A DNA stretch of 64,000 bases from positions 1 through 64,000 of the forward strand of contig JACDOC010000014.1 in assembly GCA_017656295.1 (NCBI GenBank), written 5' to 3'. The stretch comes from Bacillus sp. (in: firmicutes). Its GTDB lineage: Bacteria; Bacillota; Bacilli; Bacillales; JACDOC01. The number at the start of each line of letters is the position of its first letter. Within the stretch, counting starts at the first letter, position 1. A program made the position numbers and the translations under genes. Of this stretch, positions 25,248 through 34,276 are shown piece by piece. The notes below the pieces were generated by a model that worked only from the letters and a program-made list of their open reading frames with translations, had not been told where the DNA came from and did not search any database.

Positions 25248-26480
25248 TTGAGATCGGTAACTTTTATTCATGTGGCGGATTTACATTTAGACAGCCCGTT
25301 TCTTGGATTACCTCCGCTGCCAAAAGAGCTAAAACGACGAATTCAGGAAAGTACTTTCCGCTCGTTTTCTAAAATCATTGATATTGCCATCGACAAACGT
25401 ATCGATTTTCTCTTGATTAGCGGAGATATATACGACGGGGAGGACCGCAGTATTAAAGCTCAAGCACGCTTACGAAAGGAACTCGTACGGTTGCATGAAA
25501 AAAATATTCCCGTTTACATTATTCACGGCAACCACGACCATTTAGGCGGAAATTGGACAACACTCGAACTGCCTCCAAATGCCCATGTGTTTGGGGATCA
25601 GGTCGAACGAAAACGGTTGGTGAAAACCGATGGTACGACCGTTCATTTGTACGGGTTCAGTTATCCGAAAAGACATGTATACGAGTCATTGCTTTCTTTT
25701 TATAAAAAAGAAGGAGAAGCGACCTTTCATATCGGTTTGTTACATGGACAAGTTGAAGGAAACAATGACCATACGCCTTACGCTCCTTTTACCGTACAAC
25801 AATTATTAACGAAAGGTTTCGATTATTGGGCGTTAGGACATATACATAAACAGCAAATTCTTCATATGGATCCTCCTATGGTCTATCCAGGAAATATTCA
25901 AGGTAGGCATCGCAAAGAACAAGGGGAAAAAGGAGGGTATCTTGTTACATTAACCGAGCATAGTGAACCTTCCATGACGTTTTTGGCAACGAGTGATGTC
26001 AACTGGGAAACCATAATGATTCATATCGAAAAAGGGTCTACTTTTCACGACATATTTCTCCAGTGTCAAACGAAACTGCAATCGATTCGGAAAGAACAGG
26101 TTGGTCAACTCGTTGATTTACATATCGAACTAGAGGAACGAAATGAAGATTTGCTTCAAAAGGTTCAAACGGGCGAATTTATTGAAATTTTACAGGAAGG
26201 GGAAGAGCAAGAAGAGGCGTTTGTTTGGCCGTATAATGTTCGGGTAGTGTCCCCTGAAGTTGAAGTTCCATTTTCAGCCATGTTTTTGAACGAATTAGAG
26301 GAGACCATTCAGGCGTTATCAATGGAAACGATTTATGAAGGTCCTTTAAAAGAATTATTTCATCATTATCAAGCTGGAAAATATATCTCTCCACTTACCG
26401 AACAAGAAATGAACGAACTCATCGATGAAGCGAAAACAACCCTTTTCACGACATTTCAAACGATAGGAAAGCAAAGGTGA
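25248..26480 (+). CDS. yhaO: SbcD/Mre11-like DNA nuclease YhaO
   Basis: 410 aa. Metallophosphoesterase motifs of the Mre11/SbcD family: VADLHLDSPF (Asp11, His13), SGDIYDGED, HGNHDHLGG and later ALGHIHKQQ. The C-terminal part is the partner-binding region. Start TTG 25248 is chosen because GGAGGGAGG ends 8 nt upstream and the N-terminus then matches the family (SVTFIHVADLH). Its stop overlaps the region of the yhaN ribosome site, and YhaO/YhaN are thought to act together on DNA ends. Confidence 0.9.
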   Translation: MRSVTFIHVADLHLDSPFLGLPPLPKELKRRIQESTFRSFSKIIDIAIDKRIDFLLISGDIYDGEDRSIKAQARLRKELVRLHEKNIPVYIIHGNHDHLGGNWTTLELPPNAHVFGDQVERKRLVKTDGTTVHLYGFSYPKRHVYESLLSFYKKEGEATFHIGLLHGQVEGNNDHTPYAPFTVQQLLTKGFDYWALGHIHKQQILHMDPPMVYPGNIQGRHRKEQGEKGGYLVTLTEHSEPSMTFLATSDVNWETIMIHIEKGSTFHDIFLQCQTKLQSIRKEQVGQLVDLHIELEERNEDLLQKVQTGEFIEILQEGEEQEEAFVWPYNVRVVSPEVEVPFSAMFLNELEETIQALSMETIYEGPLKELFHHYQAGKYISPLTEQEMNELIDEAKTTLFTTFQTIGKQR

Positions 26481-26485
26481 TTGGA

Positions 26486-29446
26486 ATGATCATTAAAAAA
26501 ATTTATATTTATGGATACGGAAAATGGGAGCAAGTAGCCTGGGACCTTCATTCTCATTTTCAGCTTTTTTATGGAAAAAACGAAGCTGGCAAATCAACGC
26601 TCATGTCGTTTATCCATAGTATATTATTTGGTTTTCCAACGAAACAGCAAAATGATTTACGGTATGAACCGAAAACGTCGCAACGGTACGGGGGCATGCT
26701 AATCGTTCACACTGAAACCCACGGAGAGGTTCGCATCGAACGAGTCGATGGAAAAGCTACCGGTAACGTAACCGTATGGACAGAAGATGGGCGAACAGGG
26801 GGAGAAGACCTGTTACAAGACATCTTAAAAGGTGTGGATAAAACCTTTTTCCAATCCATATTTTCATTTAATTTAGACGGCATTCAAGGTGTAGCGAAGG
26901 TGGACCGTGATCAACTTGGTAACTATTTACTCGCAGCAGGAACAACGGGAACAGATCGACTACTGGTCGTACAACAACATATTCAAAAACAAATGGAGCA
27001 ATTATTTAAGCCGCAAGGAAGAAAACCGCTACTGAATCAACAGTTACTACGATTAAAAGAAAAAGAAAAGGAAGTAAAAGAAGGGAAAAAGAAAAACGCG
27101 TCGTACGAATCGCGAGTTACCGAAAAACAGTCATTAGAACAGTGTCTTGTAGAAGAAAAGAGGAAGAAAGACCACCTGCAATCGAAATTACAAAAAGCAG
27201 AGAAAGTTGTTCAATATCTTCCGATGATTAAAGAAAAATTTTCATTAGAAAAAAAGCTCGAATCGTTAAAAGCCTTCAAGTTCCCAATAGATGGAATGAA
27301 CCGAATGAATGAATTACTCGAAAAGAAAACAAAAATGATGGCCTTTTTAGAGTCCATAAAAGTTCGTGAACAGGAGCTAGAGGCACAATTAAAAACCTAC
27401 GTGCCCGATCAAGTTCTTATTAAGCATCGAAGAGAAGCGGAAGAGCTCGTTGAAGAGTGGTCGAGTACAAAACAGCAAATGGAAAAAATCCGCGAAGAAA
27501 CAAGAGAGCTAGAATATCTGGAAGAAGAACGATTACGCCTGGAACAACAACTTCCGCTTTCGTTTGAGCAGCTTACGACTTCTTCGCAATATACGAACAG
27601 GGTGTCCAAAGAGGAGCTGAAGCAATTCATTCGCCAAAGGTATTTTTTAGAGGAGCAAAAAAATGAGCTAGATGACACGTTTCAGCGAGAAACGAACGAG
27701 CTTGAACGAATGGAACGAGAATGCGAACAGCTTCGGAAATCTCTTTTCTCAGATGAGCAGTTTGAACAGTTGAAAAAACGAGCAAACGATACGATGCAAT
27801 TGGAAGTAGAGGAGCAAAAGGCACAACAACAGTTACAATGGCTCGAACAAACGAAACAGCAAATACAACAGTCGCTTGTTCGAAATGGATTTTTCGGCTT
27901 GTTTCTTTTCGGCCTTGCAGGGTATTTTGCTGTTTCCTCGCAATGGATTGGTACCCTTTTATCGATAGTTGGAGCAGTTGTGGTTGGATTTTTCGTCCTT
28001 CAACACATGACACAACTGCGAAAGGTGGAAGTTGAGCGGAAAGAACTAAGAAAAAAATGGGTTCGCTTCCGAGATCAACAAGAAAGCACAAAAGATGAGG
28101 TGAGCCTTTTTCAACAACTCCAAGAAGAGGAAAAACGACGTGCCGAGTGGAACCTTTATCGGCAACGACTACTGGAACAGCAGCGTCGCTATGATAGAGT
28201 CATTCAGCAATTTGAAAAATGGGAACAACAATGGATGCTCAATAAAACAAAGTTACAAGAAATCATTTCAATTTTGCAACTACCTTCCGATACAGATTGG
28301 CGTCGATTAGAAGAAGTCGTTCGTTTATTAGAGCAATGGAGCATCACCCAACATCGAATCAAACGTTTGCAACAACGGATAGAAGAAGCAAAGCAGTGTG
28401 TCGATACCTTTGTAGAAAAGTTGAAAGACCTTCTAGCACGCCTAGAACAACCGTATCGTTCCATTGAAGAAAACATCGTCTATTTAAAAGAGTGCTTAAA
28501 ACAAGAAGAAGAAAAGCAATTTTATTATCGGGAATACTCCATGAAACTAGAAGAACTAAAAGACGAGAAAGTCCATGCTGAAAAAGAACTTCAATTGATA
28601 CAACATGAAATCGATGGATTATTGAAACAAGCTAGCGCAAGAGATGATGAAGAGTTTCGTCAACATCACCAATTATTTTTACAAAAAACGGAATGGGAAG
28701 ATAAACTGTCTCTTTTACAAAAGCAATTGGATCATCCATACATTCTCGATTGGTACGAGGACTTAGTGGAGCAACAAGGTATTCACGATGTAAAAGAGTA
28801 CGTGAAAACGTTGGAACAAGACATCACCGCGCAAGAAAAACGAATTCAAACTCTTCAAGAAAACCTAATCCAATGTACGTATGCCATTGAACGACTTGAG
28901 GAGGGAGGAACCTATACGGATATACTCCATGAATTTTATGAGCTGCAGTCCGATTTCCAACAAAAAGCAAAAGAGTGGGCTCGTTTGGCGATTGCCCAGC
29001 ACATCCTTACTGAAACGATGGAGCGGTTAAAGAGAGAGCGATTGCCAAAAGTGGTGGAGCAAGCGAATGAGATATTTACCTTATTGACGAATGGACAGTA
29101 CGAGCGAATATTTCTTAATGAACAAGGACAGTTGCGTGTGGAACGGAACGACAAACTCATTTTTTCACCAAATGAATTAAGTCAAGGAACGTCGGAACAA
29201 TTATATGTTGCGTTACGCTTTGCCTTAGTTTTACATGTAAGTCAAGACATGCGCTTTCCGATTATTATTGATGACAGCTTTGTTAATTTTGATGAAGAAC
29301 GATTCCTGAACGTCGTTCATTTATTGAAAAAAATGAGTGGTCATACGCAAATACTATATTTTACTTGTCATGAGTATGTCCGAAATATGTTCAAAGAAAT
29401 GGAAATTGTTTTATTACCGGCAGCTCCTATGCAAGTGACAAATTAA
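26486..29446 (+). CDS. yhaN: SbcC/Rad50-like ATPase YhaN
   Basis: 986 aa. The N-terminus has Walker A YGKNEAGKST (about 29-38). Long Glu/Gln/Lys-rich coiled coils fill residues 170-460 and 520-840. The C-terminus carries a signature-like LSQGTSEQLYVALRFAL and Walker B PIIIDDSFVNFD. Unlike SbcC, the middle of the coiled coil holds two adjacent hydrophobic segments (about 470-510) that could insert in the membrane. Partner of YhaO. ATG 26486 has AAAGGTGA 7 nt upstream; GTG 26477 overlaps the yhaO stop and is an alternative. Confidence 0.9.
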   Translation: MIIKKIYIYGYGKWEQVAWDLHSHFQLFYGKNEAGKSTLMSFIHSILFGFPTKQQNDLRYEPKTSQRYGGMLIVHTETHGEVRIERVDGKATGNVTVWTEDGRTGGEDLLQDILKGVDKTFFQSIFSFNLDGIQGVAKVDRDQLGNYLLAAGTTGTDRLLVVQQHIQKQMEQLFKPQGRKPLLNQQLLRLKEKEKEVKEGKKKNASYESRVTEKQSLEQCLVEEKRKKDHLQSKLQKAEKVVQYLPMIKEKFSLEKKLESLKAFKFPIDGMNRMNELLEKKTKMMAFLESIKVREQELEAQLKTYVPDQVLIKHRREAEELVEEWSSTKQQMEKIREETRELEYLEEERLRLEQQLPLSFEQLTTSSQYTNRVSKEELKQFIRQRYFLEEQKNELDDTFQRETNELERMERECEQLRKSLFSDEQFEQLKKRANDTMQLEVEEQKAQQQLQWLEQTKQQIQQSLVRNGFFGLFLFGLAGYFAVSSQWIGTLLSIVGAVVVGFFVLQHMTQLRKVEVERKELRKKWVRFRDQQESTKDEVSLFQQLQEEEKRRAEWNLYRQRLLEQQRRYDRVIQQFEKWEQQWMLNKTKLQEIISILQLPSDTDWRRLEEVVRLLEQWSITQHRIKRLQQRIEEAKQCVDTFVEKLKDLLARLEQPYRSIEENIVYLKECLKQEEEKQFYYREYSMKLEELKDEKVHAEKELQLIQHEIDGLLKQASARDDEEFRQHHQLFLQKTEWEDKLSLLQKQLDHPYILDWYEDLVEQQGIHDVKEYVKTLEQDITAQEKRIQTLQENLIQCTYAIERLEEGGTYTDILHEFYELQSDFQQKAKEWARLAIAQHILTETMERLKRERLPKVVEQANEIFTLLTNGQYERIFLNEQGQLRVERNDKLIFSPNELSQGTSEQLYVALRFALVLHVSQDMRFPIIIDDSFVNFDEERFLNVVHLLKKMSGHTQILYFTCHEYVRNMFKEMEIVLLPAAPMQVTN

Positions 29447-29708
29447 TTAAGGTTTAGGATTTGGTTTTGATTTTCGAATAAAAACATGTCTTAGACAATT
29501 TGCGAAGTGTTTAGAACGAGAAAGGATATAAGTAAGAAATTGTCCGAAAGTGGTCCTAAACTTAATTGTTATTCGAGTTTGTAAAATAAGGAATCAATGG
29601 GTGTTATTTTTTGTAAATTAATTTTCCGTTAAAATAAAAAGTGGCAAATGCTAGCATATAAAAGACAGTTGAAATTTTTACAATTCTATCATGAAAGGAA
29701 TTACAACC
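29447..29708. other. Intergenic region yhaN-MFS
   Basis: 262 nt, AT-rich. I see no terminator with a T run, no RNA fold and no short gene; a promoter for the MFS gene must be here but none matches consensus well. Confidence 0.4.
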
Positions 29709-30923
29709 ATGAAAGAAGGAAATGCATCATCAACGAATCGAGGGGCCTTGCTTTTATTAAGTATGAATTTGTTTATCATCATGGTCGGAATTGGGCTTGT
29801 GATTCCTATCCTACCGTATTATGTTGAAAAATTTGGGGCTAATGCCCAAGTGCTCGGTGCCCTCGTCGCTGTTTATTCGTTTATGCAATTTATCTTTGCA
29901 CCTATTTGGGGGAAATGGTCGGACCGAATTGGTCGAAAGCCATTAATTACGATTGGCTTATTCGGATTTGCGATCGCTGAATTTTTGTTTGCCTTTGCAT
30001 TGGATGTTTGGATGCTATTTATTTCAAGAATTGTTGCCGGTTTATTTGGTTCCGCTCTTATGCCAACGGCCATGGCGTACGTTTCCGATGTGACGAGCGA
30101 GGAAAAAAGAGGACAAGGAATGGGGGTATTAGGAGCTGCTATGGGACTCGGATTTGTTATCGGGCCCGGGGTAGGGGGATTTTTAGCTGAATGGGATTTA
30201 TCCGTACCGTTTATCGTTGCCGGTATTGCAGGAGGTATTGCAGGCGTTGTTTCCTTCTTCGTGCTACCAGAGTCGTATCCGAAAGAAAAGCGTTCGGGAG
30301 GAGATTGTCACCATTCTATGCGTCAAGGACAATTGACGTTGATTCGACAAGCACTTAAAAGCTCTGTTGGACTTCTGTTCATTCTCGTCTTTTTCATGAG
30401 TTTTGGGTTAGCAAACTTCCAATCCATTTTTGGCTATTATACGTATACACGTTATGGTTTTGGACCGAAAGATGTAGGATTGGTTATTCTTGTGATTGGT
30501 TTGATTGGAACAGTCATTCAAGGAGTAGGCGTCGGAAAATTAACACAACGTTTCGGAGAAGAAAAAGTTGTTAAAGGTTCTTTCCTTTTAAGTGCGTTTG
30601 GCTTTTTACTAATGATTATGGCGATTGACTTTTTCACCGTGTTAGTAACAACGTCCATTTTTTATGTAGGAAACGCCTTTTTACGCCCATCATTAAATGC
30701 CTATATTTCGAAAAAAGCAGGTCAACAACAAGGATTTGTAATGGGACTAAACAACTCGTTTATGAGCTTAGGAAATGTGATTGGCCCACTTTTAGCGGGA
30801 ACGCTATTTGAATGGAATATCCATATTCCTTATGTATTTGGAGCATTGATTATGCTTGTCGGTTTTGGATCCCTGTTGCTGTGGCGAAAAAAAGAGGCCA
30901 ACATCATTTCGACTCATTCATAA
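29709..30923 (+). CDS. Major facilitator superfamily drug efflux transporter (TetA/NorA-like)
   Basis: 404 aa, twelve hydrophobic segments. Motif A is GKWSDRIGRKPL (loop 2-3), and motif C, GLGFVIGPGVGGFLAE in helix 5, marks antiporters of the drug:H+ (DHA1) family. It most resembles TetA(L)/NorA-like or Geobacillus efflux pumps, but drug range cannot be read from sequence. ATG 29709 is 8 nt after GAAAGGA. In B. subtilis yhaN and yhaM are adjacent, so this gene interrupts the conserved order and may be a local insertion. Confidence 0.87.
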   Translation: MKEGNASSTNRGALLLLSMNLFIIMVGIGLVIPILPYYVEKFGANAQVLGALVAVYSFMQFIFAPIWGKWSDRIGRKPLITIGLFGFAIAEFLFAFALDVWMLFISRIVAGLFGSALMPTAMAYVSDVTSEEKRGQGMGVLGAAMGLGFVIGPGVGGFLAEWDLSVPFIVAGIAGGIAGVVSFFVLPESYPKEKRSGGDCHHSMRQGQLTLIRQALKSSVGLLFILVFFMSFGLANFQSIFGYYTYTRYGFGPKDVGLVILVIGLIGTVIQGVGVGKLTQRFGEEKVVKGSFLLSAFGFLLMIMAIDFFTVLVTTSIFYVGNAFLRPSLNAYISKKAGQQQGFVMGLNNSFMSLGNVIGPLLAGTLFEWNIHIPYVFGALIMLVGFGSLLLWRKKEANIISTHS

Positions 30924-30943
30924 TAACCACATAAATAGGGATT

Positions 30944-30952
30944 TGGTATAAT
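30944..30952 (+). promoter_or_regulatory. Extended -10 promoter of yhaM
   Basis: TGGTATAAT, 34 nt upstream of the yhaM start; -35 not obvious. Confidence 0.6.
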
Positions 30953-30985
30953 GTAGGGAGAGAGAGGAAAGAGCGGAGGTTTCAT

Positions 30986-31930
30986 ATGAGTAAAGGAATT
31001 TTACATTACCAAGCGGGGGAAACGGTCGACTTATTTTTATTAATTAAGTCGGCGACAAAAGGAATTGCTAGTAATGGGAAGCCATTTTTAACTTTACATT
31101 TACAAGATAAAAGTGGGGAAATGGAAGCAAAGCTATGGGATGCATCGGAAGAAGACGAAAAGACGTATCAAGCCCAACAAATGGTAAAAATAATTGGAGA
31201 AGTGCAAAATTATCGTGGTCGTCTCCAGTTAAAAATTCGGCATATTAGGCCCGTTCAACCGGAAGAAGGAGTTCAAATTAGTGATTTTTTAGAAACTGCA
31301 CCGTTAAGTAAAGAAGAAATGATGTCAAAAATTACACAATATATTTTTGATATGCAAAATCCAAATATTCAGCGGATTACGCGCCATTTATTAAAAAAAT
31401 ATCAAGCGTCATTTTTCGAATACCCGGCTGCTACGAAAAATCATCATGAATTTATTTCAGGGCTTGCTTATCACGTCGTCTCTATGCTTGATTTAGCAAA
31501 AGCAATCGCCCAATTATATCCAACATTAGATAAAGATCTGTTGTACGCAGGTATTATTCTTCATGATTTAGGAAAGGTCGTCGAACTTTCAGGACCTGTG
31601 TCTACTACTTACACTGTTGAAGGGAATTTACTTGGGCATATCACCATTATGGTCAATGAAATTGGGAAAGCTGCCGAAGAATTAGGTATTCAAGGAGAAG
31701 AAGTAATTGTTCTTCAACATATGGTTCTTTCACATCATGGAAAGTTAGAATGGGGTAGTCCCAAACCTCCATTAATCAAAGAAGCGGAAATTTTACATTA
31801 TATTGATAACTTAGATGCGAAAATGAACATGCTCGACCGAGCTCTTGAACGGACAAAGCCTGGGGAATTTACGGAACGGATTTTTGCACTAGACAATCGT
31901 AGTTTTTATAAACCAACGTTTCATAAATAA
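30986..31930 (+). CDS. yhaM: 3'-5' exoribonuclease YhaM
   Basis: 314 aa, identical in length to B. subtilis YhaM. N-terminal OB-fold ([22 protein letters not shown], residues 30-60) binds nucleic acid; the HD phosphohydrolase domain follows with [19 protein letters not shown] (His-Asp pair) and a later HH in [10 protein letters not shown]. It trims RNA 3' ends and also shows DNase activity. ATG 30986 follows GCGGAGG. Ends at a good terminator. Confidence 0.94.
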   Translation: MSKGILHYQAGETVDLFLLIKSATKGIASNGKPFLTLHLQDKSGEMEAKLWDASEEDEKTYQAQQMVKIIGEVQNYRGRLQLKIRHIRPVQPEEGVQISDFLETAPLSKEEMMSKITQYIFDMQNPNIQRITRHLLKKYQASFFEYPAATKNHHEFISGLAYHVVSMLDLAKAIAQLYPTLDKDLLYAGIILHDLGKVVELSGPVSTTYTVEGNLLGHITIMVNEIGKAAEELGIQGEEVIVLQHMVLSHHGKLEWGSPKPPLIKEAEILHYIDNLDAKMNMLDRALERTKPGEFTERIFALDNRSFYKPTFHK

Positions 31931-31932
31931 GC

Positions 31933-31962
31933 ATACCTTCCATATTGGAAGGTATTTTTTTA
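31933..31962 (+). terminator. Terminator of yhaM
   Basis: ATACCTTCC, 5-nt loop, GGAAGGTAT, then seven Ts. Confidence 0.92.
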
Positions 31963-32020
31963 TCTTTTCTTTCATAAGGTGATAACAAGTCCATGCTATT
32001 TAAAAGAAAGGAGTTTGTTT

Positions 32021-32209
32021 ATGACATTGCCATTATGGATGTATTTCGTCGTAGCAGGAATTGTAGTAAGTGCGTTTATGGCCATAAAAACGGCACGTGA
32101 GGAACGAAAAGAGGAAATGGAATGGATTGAAAAAGAAGGGAAAATTTATATGGACAGGTTATCCAATGAAAAAGAAAAAAGACGAAAATTAAAATCAGAA
32201 GGTGTTTAA
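32021..32209 (+). CDS. yhaL: Sporulation protein YhaL
   Basis: 62 aa: one N-terminal membrane helix (MTLPLWMYFVVAGIVVSAFM) followed by a highly charged Lys/Glu cytoplasmic tail. Position between yhaM and prsA and the helix-plus-charged-tail design match B. subtilis YhaL, a small sporulation-associated protein of unknown mechanism. ATG 32021 has AAAGGAG upstream; the upstream in-frame extension lacks a ribosome site. Confidence 0.8.
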   Translation: MTLPLWMYFVVAGIVVSAFMAIKTAREERKEEMEWIEKEGKIYMDRLSNEKEKRRKLKSEGV

Positions 32210-32220
32210 AAACATCTATT

Positions 32221-32257
32221 AAAAAGAGCTGATTTCCTGAATGGAAGTCAGCTCTAA
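32221..32257 (-). terminator. Terminator of prsA (minus strand)
   Basis: AGAGCTGAtTTCC pairs with GGAAgTCAGCTCT, followed on the minus strand by five Ts. The convergent yhaL may share it. Confidence 0.85.
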
Positions 32258-32268
32258 TGATCTAAAAA

Positions 32269-32345
32269 TTATTCTTCTTGTTTATTATCTTTTTGTTTAT
32301 CATTTTCTTTTTTATTATCTTCTTGTTTATTATCTTCTTGTTTAT
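32269..32345 (-). repeat. 15-nt tandem repeat in the prsA 3' end
   Basis: TCTTCTTGTTTATTA-type units (plus-strand view) recur about three times with degenerate copies, encoding EDNKQ repeats at the PrsA C-terminus. Such in-frame repeats can change copy number by slippage. Confidence 0.7.
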
Positions 32346-33204
32346 TATCTTCTTTTAAATAGATATCAAATGCATCTTTTAAGTCTGGATCCTCAATGTT
32401 AAGTCCAGCTGCTTTTAGTTCACGCTTCATCGCTTCTTGAACAACTGTTCCATCAATTTTGGAGAGCTTTAACTCATACTCAAGCTCGTCCTTCATTTCT
32501 TCAAACGATTTCTTTTCTTTTTTGTCCGTCACTTGAATAATGTGCCAGCCAAACGAAGACTCTACTGGCTCACTAACTTCATTAACATCTAAGCTATAGG
32601 CAGCTTCTTCAAATTCAGGTACCATTTCTCCCTTACCGAACCAACCGAGGTCGCCACCGTTTTGAGCAGAACCTGGATCAGTAGAGTATTCAGCCGCTAA
32701 GTCTTCAAATTTTGCTCCTTCTTCCAACTTCTTTTTAACTTCTTTCGCTGTTTCTTCATTATCCACTAAAATGTGGCGCGCTTTAATTTCAGGCATCCAG
32801 TTGTCATAGTACTCTTTGAGTTCTTCCTCGGTAACATCAATTTCTTCCATCGCAGCTTTCTCTTGTAGAATTGCTACTTTAAACGTTTCTCGTAAGTCTT
32901 CTTCACTGTCGTAGCCATATTGTTGAAGTGCTAATTCAAAATTTGCACCAAGTTGATCTTTAATTTCATTGATTTTTTTATCTAGTTCTTCTTCAGTTAC
33001 TTCGTATTTTTTCGAAAGAACTTTTTCAATCACGAGTTGTTGAATCAATTCATCCCCATATTTATCTTTCATCGCTTCGTATAATTCTTCTTTAGTAATG
33101 TCTCCAGCATCTGTTTTTACAACGACTTCTGCATCATTGTTACATGCAGCTAAGCCGATGACCCCTACTGCTAAAGACATAGACAGCAACCACTTCTTCA
33201 TCAT
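32269..33204 (-). CDS. prsA: PrsA foldase lipoprotein (parvulin-type peptidyl-prolyl isomerase)
   Basis: 311 aa. Signal peptide ends in the lipobox GLAAC, so the protein is lipid-anchored on the outer face of the membrane, where it helps fold secreted proteins. The parvulin domain runs from [10 protein letters not shown] through [24 protein letters not shown]-type blocks to [11 protein letters not shown] (about residues 140-230). The C-terminal 25 residues are a low-complexity Lys-Glu/Asp-Asn-Lys-Gln tail encoded by a 15-nt tandem repeat. ATG 33204 is favoured; ATG 33201 is equally possible. Confidence 0.95.
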   Translation of the reverse strand: MMKKWLLSMSLAVGVIGLAACNNDAEVVVKTDAGDITKEELYEAMKDKYGDELIQQLVIEKVLSKKYEVTEEELDKKINEIKDQLGANFELALQQYGYDSEEDLRETFKVAILQEKAAMEEIDVTEEELKEYYDNWMPEIKARHILVDNEETAKEVKKKLEEGAKFEDLAAEYSTDPGSAQNGGDLGWFGKGEMVPEFEEAAYSLDVNEVSEPVESSFGWHIIQVTDKKEKKSFEEMKDELEYELKLSKIDGTVVQEAMKRELKAAGLNIEDPDLKDAFDIYLKEDNKQEDNKQEDNKKENDKQKDNKQEE

Positions 33205-33382
33205 AAACAACTCCCTAGTTTAAGTTTCAAAAGTAAGAAAATCCACAAATTTTACTATATCACAAATATCTCCAGAATCAAATGTTTGATGCAAACTTTT
33301 CCTAAAAATTGGGCGATTGATTCACCCAAAACAGACAAATGCCGCATAGGATGAAACGAAAAGAAAAAAGGAGGTAATTTGA

Positions 33383-33466
33383 ATGGGTACTGGATATCAT
33401 GCTGGTTTTGCCTTAATCGTCGTTTTGTTTATTTTGTTAATTATTGTTGGGGCCGCTTGGTGCTAA
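33383..33466 (+). CDS. Tiny single-helix membrane protein (YjcZ/Tiny_TM family), copy 1
   Basis: 27 aa: a short Gly/His N-terminus then FALIVVLFILLIIVGAAW, one membrane helix. AAAGGAGGTAA is placed ideally upstream of ATG 33383. These peptides are common in Bacillus, usually annotated as YjcZ-like sporulation proteins of unknown function. First of three tandem paralogues. Confidence 0.85.
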   Translation: MGTGYHAGFALIVVLFILLIIVGAAWC

Positions 33467-33594
33467 CATCTATAGTTAATTGCATATATACAAAGGTTGC
33501 CTAAAAGAAAATTAACCCACTTGTGTAACGTGCCTAAACGTCATACGAGTTCTATGAATAGTATATAGTAGCCTACTTTAAGGAGGTGGAAATA

Positions 33595-33678
33595 TTGAGT
33601 GGATATGGCGGCGGTTTCGCGTTAATTGTTGTGTTATTCATCTTGCTCATTATCGTTGGAGCAGCTTGGTTGTACTAA
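33595..33678 (+). CDS. Tiny single-helix membrane protein (YjcZ/Tiny_TM family), copy 2
   Basis: 27 aa, starting TTG 33595 after AAGGAGGTGG (33580-33589). The sequence begins MSGYGGGFALIVVLF and ends VGAAWLY; 20 of the hydrophobic residues match copy 1. No terminator is seen between copies 1 and 2, so they may be co-transcribed. Confidence 0.85.
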   Translation: MSGYGGGFALIVVLFILLIIVGAAWLY

Positions 33679-33750
33679 AGTAACCCCCTTTTTCTATTGT
33701 TCGAAGAGGAACCATCCTTCTTAAAGGATTGAACGAGTGAATGGGCATAA

Positions 33751-33791
33751 AATGAGTTGGCATAAGGAAATAACCTTATGCCTCATTTTTT
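33751..33791 (+). terminator. Terminator between tiny-membrane-protein copies 2 and 3
   Basis: GGCATAAGG pairs with CCTTATGCC, extended by AATGAG/CTCATT, followed by six Ts. It ends right at the ribosome site of copy 3 (AAAGGAGG), so copy 3 is either separately transcribed or expressed by read-through. Confidence 0.85.
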
Positions 33792-33808
33792 AGAAAGGAG
33801 GAACATTC

Positions 33809-33898
33809 ATGTCTGGTGCACCATATGCAGGGGGAATTGTGTTGATTGTTGTGCTGTTTATTTTGTTAATCATTATAGGAGCATCATGGGTATATTAA
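33809..33898 (+). CDS. Tiny single-helix membrane protein (YjcZ/Tiny_TM family), copy 3
   Basis: 29 aa beginning MSGAPYAGGIVLIVVLF and ending IGASWVY. Same helix as copies 1 and 2 but with more changes (GIV for GFA, IIG for IVG). Ribosome site GAAAGGAGG at 33793-33801. Confidence 0.83.
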   Translation: MSGAPYAGGIVLIVVLFILLIIIGASWVY

Positions 33899-33997
33899 TA
33901 TAATAATCCGATATACGAAAAAAGTAATTACATGAAAAATTGGCTGACGATGATGGGTCAGCTAATTTTTATGTTGAATGTCCATTAAAAACTATCG

Positions 33998-34177
33998 TTA
34001 TGTATATAATAACTCGATATAGGAAGAAATGAGGAGAATGGTAACTAGAACGTTGATTATTCGAAACACTTTCGGTTGTTTTTCCTCAGGAATTTCACGT
34101 TGAACACATAAGGCGTTCGTTAGTAGATTCGTATAGTACAATATAAAAACAGCAAATACAATAAATACGGAGATCAT
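33998..34177 (-). CDS. Small membrane protein of unknown function
   Basis: 59 aa with two predicted membrane helices (ISVFIVFAVFILYYTNLL and VLVTILLISSYIELLY) joined by a polar loop CVQREIPEEKQPKVFR. ATG 34177 follows GGGGAGGGG on the minus strand. I do not recognise the family. Confidence 0.6.
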   Translation of the reverse strand: MISVFIVFAVFILYYTNLLTNALCVQREIPEEKQPKVFRIINVLVTILLISSYIELLYT

Positions 34178-34276
34178 GTGGTAACCCCTCCCCAATATCA
34201 CCTTATGAAATACGATACCAAATTTTCGTAAAAAAAGATAGTAGGCAGAATAAGGAAAATAGGAAACCCCCGTTTA

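Noticed and set aside
27627-28091. Long minus-strand ORFs inside yhaN
   Set aside because: Shadow frames of the Gln/Glu-rich coiled coil; no ribosome sites or recognisable domains.
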